From assembly GCA_902767775.1 (NCBI GenBank), contig CACXIP010000014.1:41211-105210 (forward strand): a stretch of 64,000 nt of DNA. The letters are read 5' to 3'. Every line of letters starts with the position of its first letter. Position 1 is the first letter of the stretch. The notes under the pieces are model-generated. The model searched no databases. It was not told where the DNA came from and was given only the letters and a program-made list of their open reading frames with translations. A program made the translations under genes and the position numbers. Source of the DNA: an uncultured Prevotellaceae bacterium (GTDB lineage Bacteria > Bacteroidota > Bacteroidia > Bacteroidales > Bacteroidaceae). This document shows positions 36,292-45,897 of the stretch, one piece after another.

Positions 36292-36390
36292 TTATCTAAC
36301 TTCCAAGTTATCGTGACGGGTCATCCAAACACAGAAAAAGTAACCTACCAAACTCATTGCCACGATTGCGATTATTGCTGTTGTATTCAT
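36292..36390 (-). CDS. Small single-pass membrane peptide (32 residues)
   Basis: The frame reads MNTTAIIAIVAMSLVG, then YFFCVWMTRHDN and LEVR. It is one transmembrane helix with N-out/C-in charge bias and a short charged tail. A minus-strand -7 box TACCTTTG at 36433-36440 is well placed, giving a leader of about 35 bases. It lies divergent from the LysR gene at 36611. No family is recognised. The combination of promoter, ATG and membrane helix makes it more likely than chance. Confidence 0.5.
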   Translation of the reverse strand: MNTTAIIAIVAMSLVGYFFCVWMTRHDNLEVR

Positions 36391-36432
36391 TGTTCCAAAA
36401 TTTTAAATGATTGTTGTATTGTTTTGACACTG

Positions 36433-36440
36433 CAAAGGTA
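36433..36440 (-). promoter_or_regulatory. -7 promoter box TACCTTTG for the small membrane peptide
   Basis: Matches TAnnTTTG on the minus strand, 43 bases before the ATG at 36390. Confidence 0.55.
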
Positions 36441-36610
36441 GCGCTATTAAAACTGTTCTACAATCAATGGTTATGAATTGTGCTGCATCCTTCACCTCAA
36501 GAAAAACGAAACGCTGCTATCGGCTTTTTCGATAGCCAAAAATGGTTTCAAACAAAAAGTGTAATAGACATTTGTTTATTTCATGGAAAATCCGTTACTT
36601 TGTGCCTGAT

Positions 36611-37528
36611 ATGGAACTAAGACAACTGAAATATTTCGTCAAGCTTGCTGAGACGCTCAATTTCTCAACGGCTTCCAAAGAACTGTTTATCAGCCAGAGC
36701 ACACTGTCACACCAGATTTTGCAGTTGGAGAATGAACTGCAACAGCCCTTGTTTCAAAGAAACAGCCATGAAGTGATTCTCACCGAGGCTGGTCAGGAAT
36801 TATTGCCACTTGCCAAGGAGACACTTCATTCTGCCGACAATTGTGTACAAAGGCTCGAGGAGCTGAAAGACCTGACAGGTGGTGAACTGAACATCGGCGT
36901 CACGTTCTCCTTTGCCAGCATTATGGCAGAGACCGTCACAGCCTTTCTGAGGAAACACCCTCATGTCAAGATGAACGTCACGCAATCGACAATGGCAGAC
37001 CTGATTTCGCGTCTGGAGAATCACGAACTGGATTTTGTGCTTGCCTTCAAACCTACCACTCCTAATCCAAGGATTGAGAGCCAAGTGCTGTTCTGTCACC
37101 GTCTGGCTGCCATTGTGAATGACCGCCACGCACTTGCCAACCGTTCTTCCATCACTTTCGAAGAACTGCAGAACTACGACCTGGCTCTGACCAGAAAGGG
37201 AACCCAGGCCCGCAGTGCCTTTGAGCGTGCCATAGCACAAACCGACTACAGCTTTCGAATCAAGGTCGAGATGAACACAGTCTATCTGATGTTCAGGTTG
37301 ATACGCGAATCCAACTATGTCACCTTGCTCAGTGAGAGCACAGTGGTCGCAGAGCAAGGCTTGAAAGCCATCCCCATCACCGACACCGACACACCGGAGA
37401 AGCAAATGCATGGTTGCATTCACCAATTGAAAAATACTTATGTGAAAAGAGCTGCCCGTGAGTTTTTCCATATGCTTGGCGAGAGCACTTCTGTACTTTT
37501 CAATCGAGAACACATCAGGTTTGAATGA
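36611..37528 (+). CDS. LysR-family transcriptional regulator
   Basis: 305 residues from MELRQLKYFVKLAE, the canonical LysR start. The winged helix covers 1-60 (NFSTASKELFISQSTLSHQI) and the two-lobed effector domain the rest (GELNIGVTFSFASIM, LDFVLAFKP). It resembles CynR/CysL-type members. An imperfect -7 box TTACTTTG at 36595-36602 would start transcription almost at the ATG. It overlaps the methyltransferase gene by four bases. LysR proteins often control the divergent neighbour, here the 32-residue membrane peptide. Confidence 0.9.
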   Translation: MELRQLKYFVKLAETLNFSTASKELFISQSTLSHQILQLENELQQPLFQRNSHEVILTEAGQELLPLAKETLHSADNCVQRLEELKDLTGGELNIGVTFSFASIMAETVTAFLRKHPHVKMNVTQSTMADLISRLENHELDFVLAFKPTTPNPRIESQVLFCHRLAAIVNDRHALANRSSITFEELQNYDLALTRKGTQARSAFERAIAQTDYSFRIKVEMNTVYLMFRLIRESNYVTLLSESTVVAEQGLKAIPITDTDTPEKQMHGCIHQLKNTYVKRAAREFFHMLGESTSVLFNREHIRFE

Positions 37529-38247
37529 ATATATCTGAAGACCAACTGCGAAAAGACCCGATGGGCAGAGCCATCGCAGAATATTTCAAGAACAATACAG
37601 CCGACAGGCTCAGGGTGTTCTCTCCCATGTTCGAGGAGGACGAGATACCCTTGCAAACACTGTTCCGCAAGTATGAGGACATGCCGTATATTGAGCGAAA
37701 AGCGCTGGATATGGCAAAAGGGAAGGTGCTCGACGTAGGTGCCGGAGCTGGCTGTCACTCGCTTGCACTTGAAGAGCGCGGTTACGACGTCACCGCCATC
37801 GACATCTCGCCCCTTTCCGTGGATACCATGCGTCTGCGTGGTGTCAGAGATGCGCAAAAGCAAGATTTCTTCACGTTTGAAGGTTCTTACGATACCGTTC
37901 TCATGCTGATGAACGGCATCGGAATCGTCGGCACCCTGAAACGTCTGCCGGAGTTCTTCAGACATCTCCGCCATGTGCTATCCCCAGAAGGTCAGTTGCT
38001 CTGCGACTCTTCCGACATCAGTTACCTGTTTAAAGACGAGGAAGGCCATTTCGACTATCCTGACACCAATTATTATGGTGAGCACGTCTTCAGGATGCAA
38101 TACAAGGACACCATCGGAGAACCGTTTTCCTGGCTTTACATCGACAAGGATTTATTGGCTGAGGAAGCCCTTAAGAACGGCTTTTTAGCAGAAATAGTTG
38201 CGGAAGGCGACCACTACGACTATTTGGCAAGAATCACTCGGTTGTGA
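37525..38247 (+). CDS. Class I SAM-dependent methyltransferase
   Basis: 240 residues. Motif I is VLDVGAGAGCHSLALEERG with the SAM-binding glycines, and the acidic end of strand 2 is VTAIDISPLSV. TVLMLMNGIGIVG is motif IV. The substrate is unknown. The gene is translationally coupled to the LysR gene (ATGA overlap). A 7-bp hairpin TTCAACT/AGTTGAA at 38264-38283 follows the stop and may end the transcript. Confidence 0.88.
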   Translation: MNISEDQLRKDPMGRAIAEYFKNNTADRLRVFSPMFEEDEIPLQTLFRKYEDMPYIERKALDMAKGKVLDVGAGAGCHSLALEERGYDVTAIDISPLSVDTMRLRGVRDAQKQDFFTFEGSYDTVLMLMNGIGIVGTLKRLPEFFRHLRHVLSPEGQLLCDSSDISYLFKDEEGHFDYPDTNYYGEHVFRMQYKDTIGEPFSWLYIDKDLLAEEALKNGFLAEIVAEGDHYDYLARITRL

Positions 38248-38299
38248 ATGATTGTCAACACCTTTCAACTTGCTGGAGTTGAATTAATAATAAAAAATC

Positions 38300-38330
38300 T
38301 TGGTTGTTCGGTTGAAAAGCAGTACCTTTG
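38300..38330 (+). promoter_or_regulatory. Promoter of serS
   Basis: TTG (38300-38302) and TACCTTTG (38323-38330) are 20 bases apart. The leader to ATG 38437 is about 100 bases and contains the palindrome CCCTTGTTTTAAGGG (38333-38347) and a C-rich run. No T-box-like structure is recognised. Confidence 0.65.
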
Positions 38331-38436
38331 CCCCTTGTTTTAAGGGAGGCCGTCCCCCCTACCCCTCCAAGTTTAGATGGAAAGAAACCCACCTTGCTTG
38401 GAGAGAGAATTTGAGAGATTATAATCATCATCAATT

Positions 38437-39768
38437 ATGCTTACACTTAAACTTATCAGCGAAGAAACAGAACGCGTCATCAAAGGACTTGAGAAGAAAC
38501 ATTTCAAGGGAGCCCGTGAGGCTATTGAGCAAGTGCTTGCCGTGGATAAACGGCGCCGTGAGAGTCAGTTGACACTCGACCACAACCTGTCGGAAGCCAA
38601 GAAACTCGCCGCCCAAATCGGTCAGTTGATGAAACAGGGACAGAAAGACGAGGCCGAGAAAGTGAAGGCCGAAGTCGCCAGCATGAAGGAAGCCAACAAG
38701 CAATTGGAGGCCGACAAGGCCAATGCAGAGGTGGAGCTGACCAACCTGCTCTGCCAGATTCCCAACATCCCTTACGACGAAGTGCCTGAGGGTTCGACAG
38801 CCGCCGACAACCGTGTGGTGAGCAGCAATCTGAAAGTCTGCGAAGCCACCGACACCGTGGGCAACTGGACCGCCAACCCCGTGGTGGAGACCGCCAAACT
38901 TCCTCATTGGGAACTTGCCAAGAAATACAACCTCATCGACTTCGACCTCGGTGTGAAGATTACCGGAGCCGGATTCCCTGTTTATGTGGGCAAGGGAGCC
39001 CGCCTGCAGCGCGCCCTTATCAACTTCTTCCTCGACGAGGCCCGCAAGAGCGGATATACAGAGATTATGCCCCCCACGGTGGTCAACGCCGCCTCTGGCT
39101 ACGGCACCGGTCAGTTGCCCGACAAAGAAGGGCAGATGTATCACTGCGAGGTAGATGACTTCTACCTGATTCCCACCGCTGAGGTGCCCGTGACCAACAT
39201 CTACCGCGACGTCATCCTCGACGAGCAGGACCTCCCCATCAAGAACTGCGCCTACACTGAGTGCTTCCGCCGTGAGGCAGGTTCCTATGGCAAGGATGTG
39301 CGCGGTCTGAACCGCCTGCACGAATTCTCGAAGATAGAGATTGTGCGCATCGACAAGCCCGAGCACTCCAAGGAGAGCCACAAGGAAATGTTGGAGCACG
39401 TGGAGGGACTGCTGAAGAAATTGGAGCTGCCCTACCGCATCCTGCTGCTCTGCGGCGGCGACCAGAGTTTCACCAGCGCCATCTGCTACGACTTCGAGGT
39501 CTATTCCGAAGCCCAGAAACGCTGGTTGGAAGTATCGTCAGTCTCCAACTTCGACACCTATCAGGCCAACCGTCTGAAATGCCGCTACCGCCATGCTGCA
39601 GACAAGAAGATAGAACTGTGCCACACACTCAACGGTTCAGCCCTCGCACTCCCGCGTATCGTAGCCGCCATCTTGGAGAACAACCAGACCCCCGAAGGCA
39701 TCCGCGTGCCGAAAGTGCTCGTGCCCTACTGCGGCTTTGAAATGATTGACGGCAACAACTTCGCATAA
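38437..39768 (+). CDS. serS: Seryl-tRNA synthetase
   Basis: A class II synthetase of 443 residues. The N-terminal coiled-coil arm that grips tRNA(Ser) runs to about residue 105. Motif 2 is CFRREAGSYGKDVRGLNRLHEFSKIE and motif 3 is NGSALALPRIVAAILEN with the conserved Arg. The Ser-binding segment includes LIPTAEVPVTN. The length is within the family's usual range (about 425-440). It stands under its own promoter, with the Nfn-like gene 48 bases downstream. Confidence 0.97.
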   Translation: MLTLKLISEETERVIKGLEKKHFKGAREAIEQVLAVDKRRRESQLTLDHNLSEAKKLAAQIGQLMKQGQKDEAEKVKAEVASMKEANKQLEADKANAEVELTNLLCQIPNIPYDEVPEGSTAADNRVVSSNLKVCEATDTVGNWTANPVVETAKLPHWELAKKYNLIDFDLGVKITGAGFPVYVGKGARLQRALINFFLDEARKSGYTEIMPPTVVNAASGYGTGQLPDKEGQMYHCEVDDFYLIPTAEVPVTNIYRDVILDEQDLPIKNCAYTECFRREAGSYGKDVRGLNRLHEFSKIEIVRIDKPEHSKESHKEMLEHVEGLLKKLELPYRILLLCGGDQSFTSAICYDFEVYSEAQKRWLEVSSVSNFDTYQANRLKCRYRHAADKKIELCHTLNGSALALPRIVAAILENNQTPEGIRVPKVLVPYCGFEMIDGNNFA

Positions 39769-39816
39769 ACAATCCAAGCATTTTCCAGAACACACTCAGA
39801 AAACCAGCCACTAATT

Positions 39817-42165
39817 ATGAACAAAATCATCCGCAAGGAGCAATTCTCAGAAAAGGTTTTCCTCTTCGAGATTGAGGCTCCGCTTATCGCCAAGAGCCGC
39901 AAGGCCGGCAACTTCGTCATCGTGCGCGTAGGCAAGAAAGGAGAGCGCATGCCGCTTACCATCGCCGATGCAGACATCGCCAAAGGCACCATCACCCTGG
40001 TGGTGCAGAAAGTAGGTCTCTCGTCCATCAAACTGTGCGACCTCAACGAGGGCGACTATGTGACCGACGTGGTAGGACCGCTCGGCAACCCCACCCATAT
40101 CGAGAAATACGGCACAGTGGTGTGCGCTGGCGGCGGTGTGGGCGTAGCCCCGATGCTCCCCATCATCCGCGCGCTCAAAGCTGCCGGCAACCGTGTGCTC
40201 AGCGTGCTCGCCGGTCGCAGCAAAGACCTCATCATCCTTGAGGACGAGGTGCGTGCCAGCAGCGACGAGGTCATCATCATGACCGACGACGGCAGTTATG
40301 GCGAGAAAGGTGTCGTGACCATCGGCATCGAGAAGTTCATCCAACAGGAGCACATCGACAAGGCCTTCGCCATCGGTCCTCCCATCATGATGAAATTCAG
40401 CTGCCTGCTGACCCAGAAATACAACATCCCCACCGATGTGTCGCTCAACACCATCATGGTGGACGGCACCGGTATGTGTGGCGCCTGCCGACTGACCATT
40501 GGCGGCAAGACAAAGTTTGTATGCATCGACGGTCCTGAGTTCGACGGCAGTTTGGTGGACTGGGATGAGATGTTCAAGCGCATGGGCACCTTCAAACGTG
40601 CCGAGCAGGAAGAACTGGAGCATTTCCAAGACCATCTTGGCAATGACGACGTGACTGCTGTGGTGGAGAGTACCGATGTGGTGATGGACGACGACCCCAC
40701 CAACGACACCATCGAGGTGCTCACCGACCGCAACGCAGAGTGGCGCAAGGAGCTCCGTGCCTCAATGAAGGCCAAGGAGCGCACCGCCATCCCCCGCGTG
40801 GTGATGCCAGAATTGGACCCCGTCTACCGCGCCACCACCCGTCTGGAGGAAGTGAACACCGGTCTGACCAAGGAGATGGCCCTCACCGAGGCCAAGCGCT
40901 GCCTTGACTGCGCCAAGCCCACCTGTGTGGAAGGCTGTCCCGTAGGTGTCAACATCCCCTCGTTTGTGAAGAATATCGAGCGCGGACAGTTCCTCGCCGC
41001 CGCCAAGGTGCTGAAGAACACCTCTGCCCTGCCCGCTGTCTGCGGCCGCGTCTGTCCGCAGGAGAAGCAGTGCGAGGCACGCTGCATCCACCTGAAGATG
41101 AACGAGCCCGCAGTGGCTATCGGCTATCTGGAGCGCTTCGCCGCCGACTTCGAGCGCGAGAGCGGCAACATGAGCATCCCCGAGATTGCCCCCAGCAACG
41201 GCATCAAGATTGCCGTGGTGGGTTCGGGCCCTGCTGGTCTGAGTTTCGCCGGTGACATGGTGAAGTTAGGCTACGACGTATACGTCTTTGAGGCTCTCCA
41301 TGAGATTGGCGGCGTGCTGAAATACGGCATCCCCGAGTTCCGTCTCCCCAACCGTATCGTCGACGTTGAGATTGACAACCTGCGCAAGATGGGTGTGCAT
41401 TTCCAAACCGACTGCATCGTGGGCAAGACCATCAGCATCCAAGAACTGGAAGATGGTGGTTTCAAAGGCATCTTTGTGGGTTCCGGAGCCGGTCTGCCCA
41501 ACTTCATGGACATCCCCGGTGAGAACCTCATCAACATCATGTCATCGAATGAGTATCTGACGCGCGTCAACCTGATGGATGCCGCCAACCCCACGACAGA
41601 CACCCCGCTCAACCCAGCCACCAACGTGATGGTGGTGGGCGGAGGCAACACCGCCATGGACTCAGTGCGCACCGCCAAGCGTCTCGGCGCCAAGGTCACC
41701 TTGGTATACCGCCGCAGCGAGGCAGAGATGCCCGCCCGTCTGGAGGAGGTGAAACACGCCAAGGAGGAAGGCATCGATTTCCTCACCCTCCACAACCCCA
41801 TCGAATATATCGGTGACGAGAAGGGTGCTGTAAAACAGGCCGTCCTTGAGGTGATGCGCCTCGGTGAGCCCGATGCCAGTGGCCGCCGCCGTCCTGAGCC
41901 CACAGGCGAGACCAAGACATTGGATGTAGACCAAGTGATTGTAGCCATCGGCGTGTCGCCCAATCCTCTCGTACCCAAGAGTGTGGCAGGTTTGGAACTG
42001 GGCCGCAAGAACACTATCGTAGTTGACGAGCACATGCAGTCGTCGCGCCACGGCCTCTTTGCCGGCGGTGATATCGTGCGCGGTGGAGCCACCGTGATTC
42101 TCGCCATGGGTGACGGCCGTGCTGCCGCCGCCAACATGCATGCCCAACTATCCTCAGAACAATGA
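39817..42165 (+). CDS. Fused NfnA/NfnB-type oxidoreductase (PyrK-GltD fusion)
   Basis: 782 residues. Residues 1-265 resemble PyrK/NfnA: an FAD-binding barrel, NAD-binding GTVVCAGGGVGVAPM and a [2Fe-2S] Cys set GTGMCGACRLT ... KFVC. Residues from about 340 resemble GltD/NfnB: [4Fe-4S] motifs CLDCAKPTCVEGCPVG and CGRVCPQEKQCEARC, FAD site VVGSGPAGLSFAGD, and NADPH site VMVVGGGNTAMD. Separate subunits in other bacteria form NADH-dependent ferredoxin:NADP oxidoreductase. The single-chain form is what is seen here. Annotated alternatives are sulfide dehydrogenase or a glutamate synthase small subunit. It overlaps the DUF486 gene by four bases. Confidence 0.9.
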   Translation: MNKIIRKEQFSEKVFLFEIEAPLIAKSRKAGNFVIVRVGKKGERMPLTIADADIAKGTITLVVQKVGLSSIKLCDLNEGDYVTDVVGPLGNPTHIEKYGTVVCAGGGVGVAPMLPIIRALKAAGNRVLSVLAGRSKDLIILEDEVRASSDEVIIMTDDGSYGEKGVVTIGIEKFIQQEHIDKAFAIGPPIMMKFSCLLTQKYNIPTDVSLNTIMVDGTGMCGACRLTIGGKTKFVCIDGPEFDGSLVDWDEMFKRMGTFKRAEQEELEHFQDHLGNDDVTAVVESTDVVMDDDPTNDTIEVLTDRNAEWRKELRASMKAKERTAIPRVVMPELDPVYRATTRLEEVNTGLTKEMALTEAKRCLDCAKPTCVEGCPVGVNIPSFVKNIERGQFLAAAKVLKNTSALPAVCGRVCPQEKQCEARCIHLKMNEPAVAIGYLERFAADFERESGNMSIPEIAPSNGIKIAVVGSGPAGLSFAGDMVKLGYDVYVFEALHEIGGVLKYGIPEFRLPNRIVDVEIDNLRKMGVHFQTDCIVGKTISIQELEDGGFKGIFVGSGAGLPNFMDIPGENLINIMSSNEYLTRVNLMDAANPTTDTPLNPATNVMVVGGGNTAMDSVRTAKRLGAKVTLVYRRSEAEMPARLEEVKHAKEEGIDFLTLHNPIEYIGDEKGAVKQAVLEVMRLGEPDASGRRRPEPTGETKTLDVDQVIVAIGVSPNPLVPKSVAGLELGRKNTIVVDEHMQSSRHGLFAGGDIVRGGATVILAMGDGRAAAANMHAQLSSEQ

Positions 42166-42530
42166 ACGGTCTTTATACGATTATCCTGCTCATCACCAGC
42201 AACGTGTTTATGACACTCGCCTGGTATGGGCATCTTCGCTTGCAGCAATCAGGAGTCAGTCACAACTGGCCCCTGTTTGCTGTTATTTTGTTCTCATGGG
42301 GCATCGCCTTTTTTGAGTATTGTTGTCAGGTGCCCGCCAACCGTTTGGGGTTTGAGGGCAATGGTGGTCCCTTCAACCTTGTGCAGTTGAAGGTGCTCCA
42401 GGAGTGCATCAGTCTCGGTGTCTTCGCCGTGATAGCCAACATTCTGTTTCAAGGACAGAATCTCCACTGGAACCATCTCCTCGCATTCCTGCTGATTATC
42501 TGCGCGGTCTATCTGGTGTTCATGAAATAG
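42162..42530 (+). CDS. DMT-superfamily small membrane protein (DUF486)
   Basis: 122 residues with four hydrophobic helices and the DUF486 pattern SNVFMTLAWYGHL, FFEYCCQVPANRLG and GPFNLVQLKVLQE. The function of the family is not established; it resembles one half of drug/metabolite transporters. It is coupled to the Nfn gene and followed after 11 bases by a TtcA-like gene. Confidence 0.9.
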   Translation: MNGLYTIILLITSNVFMTLAWYGHLRLQQSGVSHNWPLFAVILFSWGIAFFEYCCQVPANRLGFEGNGGPFNLVQLKVLQECISLGVFAVIANILFQGQNLHWNHLLAFLLIICAVYLVFMK

Positions 42531-42541
42531 CCACAGCATCA

Positions 42542-43276
42542 ATGCCTGCTCCCACCACTGAGCAACAACTGGAAAAGCGGCTCAATGAGCGGTTTGTCAA
42601 GGCCATGGCCACCTATGGACTGATAGCCGACGACGACCGTATCCTCGTAGGTCTGTCGGGCGGCAAGGACTCGCTCTGCCTGCTTGAGCTGCTCGCCAAA
42701 AGGATGCGCATCCAGCATCCCCGTTTTGAGGTGGCTGCCCTTCACGTGCGGATGGAGAACATCCATTATGAGAGCGATACCTCCTATCTGGAAGCCTTCG
42801 CACACGACCTCGGTGTTGCCCTCCATGTGCGTACCACGGGGTTTGACGCATCCACCGACACACGCCGTTCCCCATGTTTTCTCTGCTCATGGTATCGCAG
42901 AAAAGTGCTGTTTAATGTGGCACAGGAACTGGGTTTCAACAAAATAGCCCTCGGACATCATCAGGACGACATCCTGCACACCACGCTGATGGGACTTTTC
43001 TATCAGGGACAGTTTGGTTCGATGCCCGCCCGTCTGAAACTCCGCAAGATGCCGCTAACCATCATCCGTCCGCTATGCATGATGCGTGAGGCAGACATCA
43101 AGACATATGCCGACCTCAAGGGCTATCAGGACCAGAAAAAACAATGCCCATATGAGCATGACTCCCACCGCACCACCATCCGCCGTCTTTTCTCAGACAT
43201 CGAAGCAATGAATCCTGAAGCATGCGCCAATATATGGCGCGCGCTCAACAAGGCAGGAAAGTTGACCGAGGAATAA
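42542..43276 (+). CDS. TtcA-like PP-loop tRNA-modifying ATPase
   Basis: 244 residues from MPAPTTEQQLEKRL. The PP-loop is VGLSGGKDSLCLLEL (about residue 38). A CxxC pair lies at SPCFLCSW, followed by ALGHHQDDILHT, as in TtcA-type enzymes that thiolate tRNA C32 using an [4Fe-4S] cluster. A further single Cys occurs in KKQCPYEHD. Family members in Bacteroidota are variable, so the exact modification is not certain. A terminator-like hairpin follows at 43324. Confidence 0.85.
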   Translation: MPAPTTEQQLEKRLNERFVKAMATYGLIADDDRILVGLSGGKDSLCLLELLAKRMRIQHPRFEVAALHVRMENIHYESDTSYLEAFAHDLGVALHVRTTGFDASTDTRRSPCFLCSWYRRKVLFNVAQELGFNKIALGHHQDDILHTTLMGLFYQGQFGSMPARLKLRKMPLTIIRPLCMMREADIKTYADLKGYQDQKKQCPYEHDSHRTTIRRLFSDIEAMNPEACANIWRALNKAGKLTEE

Positions 43277-43323
43277 AATCCGACAAATCTTTCCCTCGCT
43301 CCGCAAACAGTGATTGTTGGTTC

Positions 43324-43345
43324 TCGCCGTAGGCGATTATTTTTT
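43324..43345 (+). terminator. Short terminator after the TtcA-like gene
   Basis: A stem TCGCC/GGCGA with a 3-base loop is followed by a T-rich run of eight bases. It is 48 bases after the stop. Confidence 0.55.
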
Positions 43346-43454
43346 TGATTCGCCTGACCTTTTTCATTGGGTGCAGTGTTGTTACTAGTGGGCATCCATT
43401 CATTAATTTTTATTAAAAAGGCAAAAAAAAGCAACAACTATTGAAAAAAATCAA

Positions 43455-43462
43455 TATATTTG
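43455..43462 (+). promoter_or_regulatory. -7 promoter box TATATTTG for the phosphorylase-mnmE pair
   Basis: A -7 consensus 58 bases before ATG 43520. A clear -33 element is not seen in the A-rich upstream stretch. Confidence 0.5.
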
Positions 43463-43519
43463 TCTTTTCAAATAACTAACAATTAACGGCATTGCCCTTT
43501 TTAACCAAAACCGAGCATT

Positions 43520-44392
43520 ATGAAAAAGTTTTTTCCAGAATCAGAGCTCATTATCAACCAAGATGGTTCATGCTTTCATCTACATCTGCGTCCCGAACAA
43601 TTAGCCGACCGCGTCGTTCTTGTTGGTGACCCTGCCCGTGTGAACACCGTGGCCGCCCACTTCGACAGCATTGAGTGCGAGGTATCGAGCCGTGAATTCC
43701 ATACCATCACCGGCACATACAAAGGCAAGCGCATCACCTGCCAAAGCCATGGCATCGGCTGTGACAATATCGACATCGTGATGAACGAACTCGACACGTT
43801 GGCCAACATCGACTACGCCACCCGAAACGAGCGTGACGAGCACCGCACACTGACCTGTGTGCGCATCGGCACCTGCGGCGGACTCCAGCCCTTCACTCCC
43901 ACGGGATGCTTTGTGGCATCGGTCAAGAGCATCGGTTTCGATGGCCTGCTCAACTATTATGCCGACCGCAACAACGTCTGTGACCTCGAACTGGAGGAAG
44001 CATTCAAGAAACACATGGAATGGGACCCCATCAAAGGTGCTCCCTATGTGTCGGTGGCCGACGCTGCGCTCATCGACCAGATTGCCCAAGACGACATGGT
44101 ACGAGGCTACACCATCTCGTGCGGAGGATTCTACGGTCCTCAGGGACGTGTGCTCCGCGCCAACATCGCCGACCCCAAGCAGAACGAGAAGGTGGAGTCG
44201 TTTGAATACGACGGCATGCGCATCTGCAATTTTGAGATGGAATCATCGGCTCTCGCCGGACTTGCCTCGCTCCTCGGACACCGTGCCATGACCTGCTGCA
44301 TGGTGATAGCCAACCGCTACGCCAAGGAGATGAACACCGAGTATAAGAACTCCATCGACACCCTCATCTCGAAGGTGCTCGACCGCATCTGA
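43520..44392 (+). CDS. Nucleoside phosphorylase (uridine phosphorylase-like)
   Basis: 290 residues of the PNP/UDP family. Phosphate-binding GDPARV is near residue 36, CVRIGTCGGLQ lies in the middle, and ICNFEMESSALAGL carries the ribose-binding Glu-Met-Glu. It cleaves uridine or another nucleoside with phosphate to the base and ribose 1-phosphate. mnmE starts three bases after its stop, so the two share a transcript. Confidence 0.9.
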   Translation: MKKFFPESELIINQDGSCFHLHLRPEQLADRVVLVGDPARVNTVAAHFDSIECEVSSREFHTITGTYKGKRITCQSHGIGCDNIDIVMNELDTLANIDYATRNERDEHRTLTCVRIGTCGGLQPFTPTGCFVASVKSIGFDGLLNYYADRNNVCDLELEEAFKKHMEWDPIKGAPYVSVADAALIDQIAQDDMVRGYTISCGGFYGPQGRVLRANIADPKQNEKVESFEYDGMRICNFEMESSALAGLASLLGHRAMTCCMVIANRYAKEMNTEYKNSIDTLISKVLDRI

Positions 44393-44395
44393 TTT

Positions 44396-45802
44396 ATGAC
44401 CTACCAGAGCGACGACACCATCTGTGCCCTTGCAACTGCCGCAGGGGGAGCCATGGCAACCATCAGAATATCGGGTGTCCAAGCCATCAACATCACCGAT
44501 GCCTTGTTTGTCTCACCGACAGGGCATCGGCTTGCTGACTGCCAAAGCCATACTGTGCATTATGGCAGCATTATTGATGATAAGAATCAGGTAATTGATG
44601 ACGTTGTAGTAACTCTATTTCGCACACCCCGTTCCTACACCGGTGAGAACACTGCTGAAATCAGCTGCCATGGTTCGCGCTATATTATCTCACTCATTCT
44701 GCAACAGCTCATCAGCCACGGTTGCCGACAAGCACAACCAGGAGAGTTCACTCAGCGTGCTTTTCTCAACGGTAAACTCGACCTCAGCCAGGCAGAGGCA
44801 GTGGCAGACCTGATTGCCTCATCCAACGCTACTACCCACAAGATGGCGATGAGTCAGCTCCGAGGAAATTTCAGTCATCAGCTGAGTGAACTGCGAGACC
44901 GTCTGCTGCATCTAACCACCCTGCTTGAACTGGAATTGGACTTCAGCGACCATGAGGACCTAGAGTTTGCCAACCGTGCCGAACTCCTTGAACTAGCCCA
45001 ATCCACAGAGCAGCAGATAGCCACTCTTATCCACTCTTTCACCACGGGCAAGGCACTGCGCCAAGGTATCCCCGTCGCCATCATCGGCAAGACCAATGTG
45101 GGCAAGAGCACTTTGCTCAACCGACTGCTCCATGATGACAAGGCCATTGTGAGCGACATACATGGCACCACCCGCGACGTGATAGAAGACACCATCAATC
45201 TTGGCGGGGTCACCTTCCGTTTTATTGACACCGCAGGCATCCGCAACACCAATGATGCCATCGAGCAACTGGGTATAGAGCGTACATACCAGAAACTTGA
45301 CGAAGCGGCCATCGTGCTGTGGCTCACCGACACCCCACCAACAGAAGAGGAGGCTGAAGATATCCTGAAACGGACGGAAGACAAAAAACTGATTGCCGTG
45401 GTGAACAAGATTGACCTTCATGACGGAATCGCTTTTCAGCACTTCTCCCCCATCTCACCATCAGGGAAAAACACCATGGAGGATATACCAGTGGTAGAAA
45501 TCAGCGCCAAGCACAATCTGCACTTGGATGCTTTAGAGGATGCCATATACAAAGCGGCTGATATCCCCAGCATCACGCAAAATGATGTCGTAGTGACCAG
45601 CCTCCGTCATTTTGAGGCACTCACCAAAGCCCATGATGACATTCTCCGTGTGGAGGAAGGTCTCCAAGTCGGCATCAGCGGCGACCTGTTGAGCGAAGAC
45701 CTCCGCGCCTGCATCGACCACCTCGCCGAAATAGTCGGCGGCGCCATCACACCTGGAGAGACGCTTGAGAACATCTTCTCACATTTTTGCGTGGGGAAGT
45801 AG
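44396..45802 (+). CDS. mnmE: tRNA modification GTPase MnmE
   Basis: 468 residues. The N-terminal formyl-THF-binding domain (DTICALATAAGGAMATIRISG) is followed by helical regions that enclose the G domain: G1 GKTNVGKST, G2/G3 DIHGTTRDVIED and DTAGIR, and G4 NKID. The C-terminus ends HFCVGK, the family's catalytic C-[IV]-G-K motif. MnmE with MnmG modifies wobble uridine (cmnm5U34). MnmG is not in the window. Confidence 0.97.
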   Translation: MTYQSDDTICALATAAGGAMATIRISGVQAINITDALFVSPTGHRLADCQSHTVHYGSIIDDKNQVIDDVVVTLFRTPRSYTGENTAEISCHGSRYIISLILQQLISHGCRQAQPGEFTQRAFLNGKLDLSQAEAVADLIASSNATTHKMAMSQLRGNFSHQLSELRDRLLHLTTLLELELDFSDHEDLEFANRAELLELAQSTEQQIATLIHSFTTGKALRQGIPVAIIGKTNVGKSTLLNRLLHDDKAIVSDIHGTTRDVIEDTINLGGVTFRFIDTAGIRNTNDAIEQLGIERTYQKLDEAAIVLWLTDTPPTEEEAEDILKRTEDKKLIAVVNKIDLHDGIAFQHFSPISPSGKNTMEDIPVVEISAKHNLHLDALEDAIYKAADIPSITQNDVVVTSLRHFEALTKAHDDILRVEEGLQVGISGDLLSEDLRACIDHLAEIVGGAITPGETLENIFSHFCVGK

Positions 45803-45897
45803 ATTTTGCGTGGGCAAATAGGTTTAGTTTAACCCTCTTAAAATGTAAAAAAATATAAAACGGACTAAACTAAACTGCTTTTTAAAAACACTAGCGG

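Noticed and set aside
38431-39399. 322-codon minus-strand frame
   Set aside because: Shadow of serS.
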